A stretch of 64,000 bases of DNA from NCBI RefSeq assembly GCF_947500985.1, contig NZ_CANMTX010000012.1:1-64000 (forward strand), given 5' to 3'. Of this stretch, positions 7,787 through 15,515 are shown one piece after another. Source of the stretch: an uncultured Maribacter sp. GTDB lineage: Bacteria > Bacteroidota > Bacteroidia > Flavobacteriales > Flavobacteriaceae. Below the pieces are notes generated by a model. That model made no database searches and had not been told where the DNA came from. It saw only the letters and a list, made by a program, of their open reading frames with translations. The translations under genes were made by a program, and so were the position numbers. Positions within the stretch are counted from its first letter, which is position 1. Every line of letters begins with the position of its first letter.

Positions 7787-7985
7787 GCACTACAACAGTG
7801 GCAATAATTAATACGGGTTTTGGTAATTAACCCAAAGTGAAGTGCTTTTTAACCAAGTCCGCCAAATCTTTTGATTTGGCTTTACAATAGAAAAGATAAA
7901 ACAAAATAAAAAGATTTGGCTAAGTGCTTAATCGGAAATTAATTACTTTTAATTTCCGTACTAACAATAGCCGAGACGTGAGCAA
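7787..7985 (+). repeat. Structured intergenic repeat, copy R6 (best-formed copy)
   Basis: Left end GCACTACAACAGTGGCAATA, right end CCGTACTAACAATAGCCGAG. Arm a GCCAAATC (7861-7868), loop TTTT, a' GATTTGGC (7873-7880), and an exact second complement a'' GATTTGGC (7913-7920), 40 nt from a'. The second palindrome is perfect: CGGAAATTAA (7933-7942), 6-nt loop, TTAATTTCCG (7949-7958). The purine-rich spacer AGAAAAGATAAAACAAAA lies between a' and a''. It separates the array from the minus-strand TetR gene. Confidence 0.8.
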
Positions 7986-7993
7986 CCATTTGG

Positions 7994-8575
7994 TCAAACC
8001 AACAACGACATGGCTAAATTTACAGAATTTGTTAGTTCTTTTTTATTCGTTTCAATTTTAGAAACGACTTTAATTCCACTATATAAAGTGTAAAAAAAAG
8101 AAGAAATAGATTTTAAATCTTTGCTGTCTTTTAATTGACCTTTTTCTTTACCTTTTTTGAGATACTCATAAAAGAGGTTTTCAATATCTCGTTTATTGCT
8201 CTCTAAAACTTTTAATAAACTTTCATCATTGGGAATAAGTTCTGTAGTAATATTTACAACAAAACAACCTTTTCTATCTTTATCAAGAATTGCTTCTTCA
8301 ATAGCAATATTAAAAAGTTTTGAAAATCCATCTCTAACATTTGGTTGACTTTGAAAAAAAAAAGTCAATCCTTCCATACTTGTCTTTCTGTAAAGTTCAA
8401 AGGACTTTTTAAAAAGTTGTTCCTTATCACCAAAAGTATCATATAAACTTGCTCTGTTAATTCCTAAATGATTAACTAAATCTCTGACAGAAGTTGCGGA
8501 ATATCCTTGTTTCCAAAACAAATTCATTGCTTTGGTCAAGACTTCGTTTTCATCAAATAATTTAACTCTTGGCAT
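7994..8575 (-). CDS. TetR family transcriptional regulator
   Basis: A 193-residue protein from the ATG at 8575 (MPRVKLFDENEVLTKAMNLFWKQG), preferred over the upstream in-frame ATG at 8611 because TetR proteins begin this way. Residues 1-50 form the DNA-binding domain (GYSATSVRDLVNHLGINRASLYDTFGDKEQLF); the rest is the helical ligand-binding domain. It lies 79 bp downstream of the SDR gene on the same strand. Four inverted repeats with GGAA/TTCC-like half-sites upstream of both genes suggest that it represses itself and the oxidoreductase and is released by a small, possibly carbonyl-containing, molecule. Confidence 0.88.
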   Translation of the reverse strand: MPRVKLFDENEVLTKAMNLFWKQGYSATSVRDLVNHLGINRASLYDTFGDKEQLFKKSFELYRKTSMEGLTFFFQSQPNVRDGFSKLFNIAIEEAILDKDRKGCFVVNITTELIPNDESLLKVLESNKRDIENLFYEYLKKGKEKGQLKDSKDLKSISSFFYTLYSGIKVVSKIETNKKELTNSVNLAMSLLV

Positions 8576-8587
8576 ATCAAAAAAATA

Positions 8588-8608
8588 TGGAAGCGTTATA
8601 CGCTTCCA
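8588..8608. promoter_or_regulatory. Perfect palindrome upstream of tetR (operator candidate)
   Basis: Arms TGGAAGCG (8588-8595) and CGCTTCCA (8601-8608) around 5 nt, lying 13 bases upstream of the TetR start codon. It could be an operator for autoregulation, or an mRNA hairpin close to the start. Confidence 0.5.
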
Positions 8609-8621
8609 CAAAAGTAATTTA

Positions 8622-8639
8622 TTGGAACATTCATTCCAA
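8622..8639. promoter_or_regulatory. TetR operator candidate 1
   Basis: TTGGAACATTCATTCCAA has TTGGAA / TTCCAA arms with a 6-nt centre, in the SDR-TetR gap. It shares the pattern RGAAC-N5-TTCC with two sites upstream of the SDR gene. Confidence 0.5.
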
Positions 8640-8654
8640 ATATAATTAAAAAAA

Positions 8655-9410
8655 TTAGCCTAATAGCGGATTGATATTTATACCACCATCAATATTATAC
8701 TCACTTCCAGTGATGAAAGAAGCATCGTCAGAAGCTAAAAACAAAACTAGTTTTGCTATATCTTCTGGCTGTCCAAATCGTTTTAACGGAATACGATTTT
8801 GCATAGCTTCGGCAAATCCATTTAATTGTTGTTCTTCCATACCTGTCTTTCCAAAAATCGGAGTAGAAACAGGTCCAGGGTTTACAGAATTTATTCTTAT
8901 TTTTCTTGGTGCTAGTTCAGTTGCAGCAGTCCTTGTATAAGCGTTCAATGCAGCTTTTGATGCAGCATAAACGGCAGTATTTGGCATTCCAGTATAAGCA
9001 TTTACAGAAGACAAATTAATGATTGAAGCACCATCATTTAAAATTGGTAGAAATTTTTCAGTTGTAAACAATGCACCTTTAAAGTTTATACTCATTTGGT
9101 GGTCGAACATTTCCTCACTAATTTGACCAACAGGAGCAGGCTGAAAAATACCAGCATTTACGAATAGAACATCAACTTTTCCAAAATCTGATTTTACTTG
9201 TGCCACCAAATCTTCTATTGCTGAAAGACTTTTAACATCAGCAACAATTCCTTTTACACCAAGCTCTTGTGATGCTTTTGCAACCTTTTCCGAATCTCTT
9301 CCCGTAATTACAACAGTTGCACCTTGACTTTTAAACTCTTTTGCTGATGCATAACCAATACCACTATTACCGCCTGTAACTATGGCAATTTTTCCATTTA
9401 ATTTACTCAT
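8655..9410 (-). CDS. SDR family oxidoreductase
   Basis: A classical short-chain dehydrogenase/reductase of 251 residues. It has the cofactor motif TGGNSGIG (12-19), NAG (85-87), a catalytic Ser at 134/135, and Tyr148-x3-Lys152 (YAASK). The residue after the second strand is Arg (TGRDS), which favours NADP(H), although the substrate cannot be read from sequence. It is the first gene of a two-gene minus-strand unit with the TetR regulator, and two operator-like palindromes precede it. The usual inference for such pairs is inducible reduction of a small carbonyl compound or quinone. Confidence 0.9.
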   Translation of the reverse strand: MSKLNGKIAIVTGGNSGIGYASAKEFKSQGATVVITGRDSEKVAKASQELGVKGIVADVKSLSAIEDLVAQVKSDFGKVDVLFVNAGIFQPAPVGQISEEMFDHQMSINFKGALFTTEKFLPILNDGASIINLSSVNAYTGMPNTAVYAASKAALNAYTRTAATELAPRKIRINSVNPGPVSTPIFGKTGMEEQQLNGFAEAMQNRIPLKRFGQPEDIAKLVLFLASDDASFITGSEYNIDGGININPLLG

Positions 9411-9439
9411 TTTTTAATTTTTAAATTCTTAATAATAAC

Positions 9440-9453
9440 AGAACGTTCATTCC
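9440..9453. promoter_or_regulatory. TetR operator candidate 2
   Basis: AGAACGTTCATTCC, 30 bp upstream of the SDR start. It differs from the site at 8624-8637 at only two of 14 positions. Confidence 0.5.
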
Positions 9454-9474
9454 GTTTACAAACATACGTATATT

Positions 9475-9488
9475 AGAACGATAGTTCC
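9475..9488. promoter_or_regulatory. TetR operator candidate 3
   Basis: AGAACGATAGTTCC, 35 bp from site 2. It has the same GAAC / GTTCC framework with a fully symmetric outer part. Confidence 0.45.
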
Positions 9489-9628
9489 AAATAAAACAAA
9501 ATAATTGTAGGAAAATATAAACGTATGCTTAAGACGTATATAAAACCTAGCTAATTAATACTTTTCGAGAGGTTTTTGCATATTTCTTAAGTCTATCAAA
9601 TTTTTATTTTTGTATATTTTAAATATAA

Positions 9629-9805
9629 AAGCTTAATAGAAAAAATAGCAATCAATCTATTATTGTTTCTGAATACTTCAAAGAAGAGAATAAAAACTTA
9701 GCTATCGGAGATATGGTTGTATTTGTAATTGAAAATAGTATTAAAGACCAAGTTAAAACTTTGGTTACATCTACTAGTGAAATTGAATCAAAAGAAGATG
9801 AATAA
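9629..9805 (+). pseudogene. C-terminal gene remnant
   Basis: An open frame of 58 codons with no start codon upstream of the middle; the first in-frame ATG is at 9713. Its translation (IIVSEYFKEENKNLAIGDMV, then VFVIENSIKDQVKTLV) looks protein-like and ends at TAA 9803-9805. Two in-frame stops just upstream (before 9629) cut it off. I read it as the 3' end of a decayed gene of unknown function. The rest of the 9411-9857 gap holds only the operator candidates. Confidence 0.35.
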
Positions 9806-9857
9806 AGCCATAAGCTTTCGTTTCGTAGGCTAATTCAAAATAAAAATTATCGGTGTA

Positions 9858-10424
9858 TTATTTATTATTAAGCCGTAGTTCTTTTAACCTTTTCGAGGAT
9901 ACCTTTACTACTGAAATGTCTAATGGTAACGGTGTAAACGGAGTATCTGTAGAATCCTTTGGAACATTAACTAATTCGTCTACAACATTTATCCCTTTTA
10001 AAACATTACCAAATACAGTATAATCACCATCTAAGCGGTGTAGGCCATCTTTATTTTGTACAATATAAAACTGACAACGAGCCGATAATTTTTCGGCATT
10101 GCCATCTCGCCCTGCTCCTACTGCACCATAAGTATGTGTTAGTTTAGAATCAAATTCCGGAGCTAATAAATATTCGGGGTCATTAAACCCTTCAGGAGTA
10201 TCTGGGCAACCACCTTGTGCTACAAAATCTGGAATTACCCTATTAAAGGTCAACGAATCCCAATAACCTTCATTTGCTAATGCTATAAAACTTGCTTTAT
10301 GATTGGGAGTCTCGTCATGCAACCATATCAAAATTTCTCCTTTTGGAGTGTCTATTTTACCTATTTCATATGATTTACATGCCGTAAACAATACAAATAC
10401 CATCAAATACTTTAAACACTTCAT
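9858..10424 (-). CDS. Lipoprotein peptidyl-prolyl cis-trans isomerase, cyclophilin type
   Basis: A 188-residue cyclophilin expected to catalyse proline isomerisation during protein folding in the periplasm. SPII signal with Cys16 (LFTAC). Cyclophilin motifs are in order: FNRVIPDFVAQGG (catalytic Arg in FNRV), AEKLSARCQFYIVQ (Cys in place of the usual Ser in SQFFI), and LDGDYTVFG. It has a full cyclophilin fold with short loops, as in bacterial PpiA-like enzymes. Single gene, divergent from the alpha/beta hydrolase at 10617. Confidence 0.9.
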   Translation of the reverse strand: MKCLKYLMVFVLFTACKSYEIGKIDTPKGEILIWLHDETPNHKASFIALANEGYWDSLTFNRVIPDFVAQGGCPDTPEGFNDPEYLLAPEFDSKLTHTYGAVGAGRDGNAEKLSARCQFYIVQNKDGLHRLDGDYTVFGNVLKGINVVDELVNVPKDSTDTPFTPLPLDISVVKVSSKRLKELRLNNK

Positions 10425-10616
10425 CTAGCCATAATTTTATAGTCCGTTAAAATACTAAAAAACGATGTAAAAATTTAGTGCTTACCAAAGCTCTAAATTG
10501 ATTTTCAAAAGATAAAACTACAATACAGTTAAATATAAGCTGGATCTAAGACCATTCAGAAGCTAAAAACCTTCTTTCGATAACAACAAAACATCTACAA
10601 ATACGTTGCACCCAAT

Positions 10617-11486
10617 ATGAAAAAACCAATCAAAATTATCATCCGAACACTTTTAGTTTTACTAATTATAGTAATTTCCTACGGTTTATTCACCTATCTA
10701 TCAGACCCATACATAAAGGCATTGGTACAAAATAATGAATCTAAACTTTTCTATAGACCTTCTGTAGAAATTGAGCCTTTTAATGATTTAAACTTTTCAG
10801 AACAAATACTTACCGTAGAAGATTCTATTAACATTCATACTTATTTATTCCATCCTTCAACTAAAGCAAAGGCAAACATTTTTTTAGTCCGTGGCAACAG
10901 TGGAAACACCAGTCAAGGTAAAGAACTGATTAAACCACTTGTGGATAATGGCTTTAAGGTGTATTCCACAGATTGGAGAGGTTATGGAAAATCTAATGGA
11001 GTACCGAATTATAAAGGTTTAATGAAAGATACAGAGATAGCATTCGCTGATTTTTTGAATCGAACAAAAAATGATAGTATAAAAACAATCGTCTATGGTA
11101 TGTCTTTAGGTGGTCAATTGGCAGTAAAGCTGACCAAAGAAAATCAAACTAAAGTAGATGCGTTAGTACTAGACGGCTCTTTAGAATCTGCTCATAGCTT
11201 TATTACAGATAATTTTAGAGCGTTTTATTTAAAATCATTTACCAATAACGCCGAAGACTATAATCAAGATTATATAGCCATTAGAGACATAGCTGAAATT
11301 GAGAATATACCTAAACTTATTATACAAAGTGCTAAAGACAGGGCTGTTCCATTCGAAAGAGGACAGAACATTTTTAATGCTGCTAAAGAACCAAAACTAT
11401 TTTGGGAAACCAATACCGATCATATAAGAACCATACCCGAATTGACAGAGGAATTAAATTTTAAGTTGATTGAATTAATTCGTTAA
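10617..11486 (+). CDS. Membrane-anchored alpha/beta hydrolase
   Basis: A 289-residue serine hydrolase with an N-terminal membrane segment (about 7-27). It has the nucleophile elbow YGMSLGGQ (Ser163), TDWRGYGKS before it, an acid in SAKDRAVPFE and His in TDHIRT. This arrangement resembles the YfhR/BEM46-like hydrolases, whose substrates are poorly known. It is the first gene of a closely spaced + strand run (gaps of 28, 11 and 43 bp) that continues with PIG-L, TPR and propeller lipoproteins, so it probably acts at the cell envelope. Confidence 0.82.
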   Translation: MKKPIKIIIRTLLVLLIIVISYGLFTYLSDPYIKALVQNNESKLFYRPSVEIEPFNDLNFSEQILTVEDSINIHTYLFHPSTKAKANIFLVRGNSGNTSQGKELIKPLVDNGFKVYSTDWRGYGKSNGVPNYKGLMKDTEIAFADFLNRTKNDSIKTIVYGMSLGGQLAVKLTKENQTKVDALVLDGSLESAHSFITDNFRAFYLKSFTNNAEDYNQDYIAIRDIAEIENIPKLIIQSAKDRAVPFERGQNIFNAAKEPKLFWETNTDHIRTIPELTEELNFKLIELIR

Positions 11487-11514
11487 TTGAACGTTATCAT
11501 TCTTAACCAACACA

Positions 11515-12345
11515 ATGAGAAAACTATTACCGATTCTTTTAACTATTCATCTATTATCTTCCTGTGGTAATCATGAGAAGAAATCAATTAAAAATAAAAT
11601 CTCTTCCAACAAAGACAAAACCCTAATGGCAATATTTGCTCATCCAGATGATGAGATTGTTATATCCCCTATGCTATACAAGTATCAAAAAGAAGGGGTA
11701 AATATTCATTTGGTAATTGTAACCGACGGTAGAAACGGAGTTACCCCTCATGCCAATATTCCTGCCGGAGATGTACTCGCCAAAACACGTTCAGAAGAGG
11801 CATTATGTGTTACAAAAACCTTAGGTATTAATTCGCCGATATTTCTCAATTATATAGACGGAGATTTAGCGCTAAAAGAGAACATTAATTCTTTAGACGA
11901 AAAAATTGATAGCCTTTTTACGAAATACCGACCCAATACTGTAATTAGTTTTGGACCTGGTGGGCAATATGGACACCCTGATCATAGAATTGTTAGCAAC
12001 GTGGTTTCCGAGGTTTTTCAACGAGAAACATCAGAATCTTTGCAAAACCTTTTGTACTACGGGTATCCGAAAAAAATAACCAATACTAATGTCAACTTTA
12101 ATACCGATTTGGTACAATGGCTAAACGATAATTTAAAAAGAACTCAAAAGAGATTTCTAACCTATAGAATACCATTCAACAAGACCGATTTAGAACTTGC
12201 CCATAAAGCATCAAATTGTCATAAATCTCAATATACATTAGATGCTATTGATGATTTACTTACTATTGTAGGACAAACAGATTCGCTAATTTACTTTAGG
12301 CCTTGGATGGGGAATGAAGAGGTAAAAAGTAATATTTTTGAATAA
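11515..12345 (+). CDS. PIG-L family deacetylase, lipoprotein
   Basis: Zinc-dependent N-deacetylase of the LmbE/PIG-L family (276 residues), acting on N-acetylglucosaminyl-type or related substrates. SPII signal with Cys17 (LLSSC). Metal-binding and catalytic motif AHPDDE (42-47), and HPDH (154-157) in QYGHPDHRIV. The export signal places it in the periplasm or on the outer membrane, unlike cytosolic homologues of mycothiol or bacillithiol synthesis. It lies in the operon-like run 10617-14388; the substrate is not deducible but is likely a glycan or glycoconjugate. Confidence 0.88.
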   Translation: MRKLLPILLTIHLLSSCGNHEKKSIKNKISSNKDKTLMAIFAHPDDEIVISPMLYKYQKEGVNIHLVIVTDGRNGVTPHANIPAGDVLAKTRSEEALCVTKTLGINSPIFLNYIDGDLALKENINSLDEKIDSLFTKYRPNTVISFGPGGQYGHPDHRIVSNVVSEVFQRETSESLQNLLYYGYPKKITNTNVNFNTDLVQWLNDNLKRTQKRFLTYRIPFNKTDLELAHKASNCHKSQYTLDAIDDLLTIVGQTDSLIYFRPWMGNEEVKSNIFE

Positions 12346-12356
12346 AAATACAATCA

Positions 12357-13214
12357 ATGCATATTAAACACCTAGTTTATCTATTAATCATTATTTCTTT
12401 AGTTTCATGCGAGCAAAAACAAAAGAAATATCATACCGATAAAGACATTTATAATTACGGCGCTAAAAACGATTCTTCTGTTTTTTATTTTAATAAAGGT
12501 TGGGAGCATATTCTAGATTATGGTCAATGGACGCTTTCTGAAAAAGCATTTAGAAAAGCCGTAGCATTCGATTCTACTTTTATTATCGGTCAGGCGTTGG
12601 TTGGTAAAAATACTACAGATCTCAAAGAAAGAATTGAAATCTTAAACGACCTAAACAACTCTCAAATTAAGGTTCGTGAAGACGACCAACTAATTTTAGA
12701 AGTTACCATGATTACGCTAGAACTATTTAATGCTCGCGGACAAAACGTAAAATTAGATAAAGATTTTTTATCAAATTTCTTGTCAACAGCCGAAAAAAAC
12801 TATAGAACATTTATTCATAAATACCCCAACGAATCATATATAAAGGCAGAATACATTGAGGTCTTGAATGCTATTTACGGACCTGAATTAGCCTTAGATT
12901 CGTTACACATTCTTACTACACCTAAACAAAAGAGAATACCATTTTTTATTAGCTATGCAGCTACCTTGGAATCTGATTTGGGGAATTTCAAAAAAGCACT
13001 CGCTATTGCCGACCAATTTAATGACCAGATCAATGACCCGAATATACCTCAACCTTATGTGTTATACGGTAGTATTTATTTAAAAATGGATAGTTTGTCT
13101 TTAGCAACTCCAAGCCTTGATAAAGCACTTGAATTAGACCCTAATCATATTTTCGCACAGCGATTTAAAAAACAGCTTCAAACTAAATTAAACACCAATA
13201 TCAGTAATGACTAA
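12357..13214 (+). CDS. TPR-containing lipoprotein
   Basis: A 285-residue protein with an SPII signal (Cys18 in LVSC). Helical repeats of tetratricopeptide type are seen at the N-terminal side (WTLSEKAFRKAVAFDSTFIIG) and C-terminal side (YVLYGSIYLKMDSLSLATPS, then LDKALELDPNHIFAQ). It probably serves as a protein-protein scaffold at the envelope. It starts 11 bp after the PIG-L gene and very likely shares its transcript. Confidence 0.75.
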   Translation: MHIKHLVYLLIIISLVSCEQKQKKYHTDKDIYNYGAKNDSSVFYFNKGWEHILDYGQWTLSEKAFRKAVAFDSTFIIGQALVGKNTTDLKERIEILNDLNNSQIKVREDDQLILEVTMITLELFNARGQNVKLDKDFLSNFLSTAEKNYRTFIHKYPNESYIKAEYIEVLNAIYGPELALDSLHILTTPKQKRIPFFISYAATLESDLGNFKKALAIADQFNDQINDPNIPQPYVLYGSIYLKMDSLSLATPSLDKALELDPNHIFAQRFKKQLQTKLNTNISND

Positions 13215-13257
13215 AATTATAGACAACAACAAGTAAACCATTTTAAAAACAGTATAA

Positions 13258-14388
13258 ATGAAAAAGACGACATATATCTATAATGGCATTACTGGTGTAT
13301 CGTCTTTACTCCTACTCCTGTTTTCAGCCTTTATCATTTCTTGCAACGGTCAACAAACAGAAAATAAACAGCAGTCAAACGATATAGATTCAAGAACCTC
13401 TCTGAAAGACATTCCATTACAAAAAACACAACCGCTTAAAAATGAATATAGTAGTCCTTATTTGCAACCGACTATTGATTTACCCATAAGCGAATTTGTT
13501 CGTAGAATATTTCAAGATAAAAGCGATAATCTATGGTTTGGTACCAATGGAGATGGTGTTGCAAGGTATAACGGTTCTACTCTTGATTATTTTTCTATCG
13601 ATGAGGGTTTTGGTGGCGTCGCTGTTAGGGGAATCATTGAAGATAATGACGGAAATATTTGGTTTGGCACCGAACGCGGTATAACAAAATTTGATGGCAG
13701 TTCTTTTATAAATTTTACAGAAAAAGATGGACTTAACAATAATAATGTTTGGAGTCTTTTTATGGACAGTAAAGGTATCATTTGGATAGGTACTTTAGAG
13801 GGTATAAATTTATTTGATGGTCAAAAATTCACCTCGTTTACTTTACCAGAATCCAAACCAGATTACAACAGAGGTGTTACAAGTGCTAAAATAGTTCATA
13901 GTATAATGGAAGACAGCAAAGGTTCTATGTGGTTTGGCACTAACGAAGGTGCTTATTATTATGATGGAAAATCATTATTTAATCTTTCAGAAAAAGACGG
14001 ATTATGCAATAACGCCGTCAATGATATTTTAGAGGATAAAAATGGTAATATTTGGTTTGCAACTCACTATGAAGGAGTTTGTTTTTGGGACGGAAAATCT
14101 TTCACTAAAGTTGCTACAAAAGAAAGAGAAAATAGTACTGAAGTTTGGAGCTTATTTGAAGATACAACTGGTAAAATTTGGTTTCCCATTGAAAGTTTTG
14201 GTGTTTACAGATACAACGGTACAATTGCCATAAATTACAACGAAAACGACGGACTTAAAAGTGGTGCCATACAATGTATATTTGAAGATAATGAAGGGAG
14301 AATTTGGCTGGGCGGCTATATGGGTTTGTTCCGTTTTGACGGAACTTCTTTTTATAGCGTAAGTCAAAACGGCATATTAAAAGAATAA
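13258..14388 (+). CDS. Seven-bladed Reg_prop beta-propeller lipoprotein
   Basis: A 376-residue protein with an SPII signal (Cys29 in IISC) and seven repeats of the two-component-regulator propeller type, each with a D-x2-G-x-I/L/M-W-F/I/L core followed by DG or NG; examples are EDNDGNIWFGTERG and EDNEGRIWLGGYMG. Seven copies would close one complete propeller. In hybrid two-component systems this domain is the periplasmic sensor; here it stands alone with no kinase domain, so it is more likely a binding or sensing lipoprotein. Last gene of the 10617-14388 run. Confidence 0.85.
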   Translation: MKKTTYIYNGITGVSSLLLLLFSAFIISCNGQQTENKQQSNDIDSRTSLKDIPLQKTQPLKNEYSSPYLQPTIDLPISEFVRRIFQDKSDNLWFGTNGDGVARYNGSTLDYFSIDEGFGGVAVRGIIEDNDGNIWFGTERGITKFDGSSFINFTEKDGLNNNNVWSLFMDSKGIIWIGTLEGINLFDGQKFTSFTLPESKPDYNRGVTSAKIVHSIMEDSKGSMWFGTNEGAYYYDGKSLFNLSEKDGLCNNAVNDILEDKNGNIWFATHYEGVCFWDGKSFTKVATKERENSTEVWSLFEDTTGKIWFPIESFGVYRYNGTIAINYNENDGLKSGAIQCIFEDNEGRIWLGGYMGLFRFDGTSFYSVSQNGILKE

Positions 14389-14525
14389 ATAATCAACCGC
14401 AATAAACTATAAACCAGATATTTAAATATTTCAAATTAAAGTTGATCTTTATCATACATTTAATAATCAACATTCTATTGATAAAAAATAATTTCAAAAT
14501 TATAATATAAAAATAGTATTCAGCA

Positions 14526-15500
14526 ATGGCTAAAATAATAGATACCCCAGAACAAAACAACCTTAAAATAGGCATGGCTCAAATCTCACCGGTTTGGCTA
14601 AATAAAGAAAAGACGATTGATAAAATCAAGGATTATATCATTAAAGCTGGTGAAGATAATTGTGAGCTTATAATTTTTGGTGAAGCCTTATTACCAGGTT
14701 ATCCTTTTTGGGTTTCCATGACGGATGGTGCTCAGTTTGATTCCAAAGTGCAGAAAGAAATTCACGCTCATTATATAAAAAATTCTATTCAAATAGAAGC
14801 GGGTGAATTAGATGAAATTTGCGCTCTTGCAAAGCAGCATAAGCTTGCTATCTACTTAGGATTAATGGAACGAGCAAAAAATAGAGGCGGGCACAGTATT
14901 TACTGCTCGCTAGTTTATATCAATAGTGATGGTGAAATTAAATCTGTTCACAGAAAATTACAACCAACCTACGAAGAGCGACTTACATGGGCACCTGGTG
15001 ATGGTAATGGTTTACGAGTTCACGAGTTAAAAAATTTCACCGTTGGTGGATTAAATTGTTGGGAAAATTGGATGCCTCTTCCACGCACCGCTTTATATGG
15101 TTTGGGAGAAGATTTGCATATAGCCGTATGGCCTGGTTCCGATTACAACACTGCTGATATTACAAGGTTCATTGCAAGGGAATCTAGATCTTTTGTAGTT
15201 TCTGTTTCTAGTTTAATGAGCAAAACCGATTTCCCTAAAGACACACCACACTTAGATACTATTCTTGAAAACTGTCCAGATACTCTGGCAAACGGAGGTT
15301 CTTGTATTGCCGGACCGGATGGAGAATGGATCTTACCACCGGTTATTGACAAAGAAGGACTTATTACAACGACAATAGATTTTAATAGGGTGCTTCAAGA
15401 AAGACAGAATTTTGATTCCGTTGGGCATTATTCACGACCAGATGTAACAAAACTCACCGTTAATAGAGAACGACAATCTACCGTTGAAATAAAAGATTAA
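14526..15500 (+). CDS. Nitrilase-type carbon-nitrogen hydrolase
   Basis: A 324-residue member of the nitrilase superfamily, likely a true nitrilase (nitrile to carboxylic acid plus ammonia) judging by length and motif form. The catalytic triad is Glu53 (FGEALLPGYP), Lys144 (HRKLQPTYEER) and Cys178 (GGLNCWENW). No signal peptide, so cytosolic. The 137-bp gap from the propeller gene suggests its own promoter. The substrate cannot be read from sequence; an amidase of the same superfamily is the main alternative. Confidence 0.88.
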   Translation: MAKIIDTPEQNNLKIGMAQISPVWLNKEKTIDKIKDYIIKAGEDNCELIIFGEALLPGYPFWVSMTDGAQFDSKVQKEIHAHYIKNSIQIEAGELDEICALAKQHKLAIYLGLMERAKNRGGHSIYCSLVYINSDGEIKSVHRKLQPTYEERLTWAPGDGNGLRVHELKNFTVGGLNCWENWMPLPRTALYGLGEDLHIAVWPGSDYNTADITRFIARESRSFVVSVSSLMSKTDFPKDTPHLDTILENCPDTLANGGSCIAGPDGEWILPPVIDKEGLITTTIDFNRVLQERQNFDSVGHYSRPDVTKLTVNRERQSTVEIKD

Positions 15501-15515
15501 AACAGAGAGCAGTTA

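Noticed and set aside
92..7985. Calling the repeat copies true integron attC sites
   Set aside because: The terminal words do not fit RYYYAAC and GTTRRRY, and no tyrosine recombinase gene is in the window. The resemblance is in layout only, so they are listed as structured repeats.
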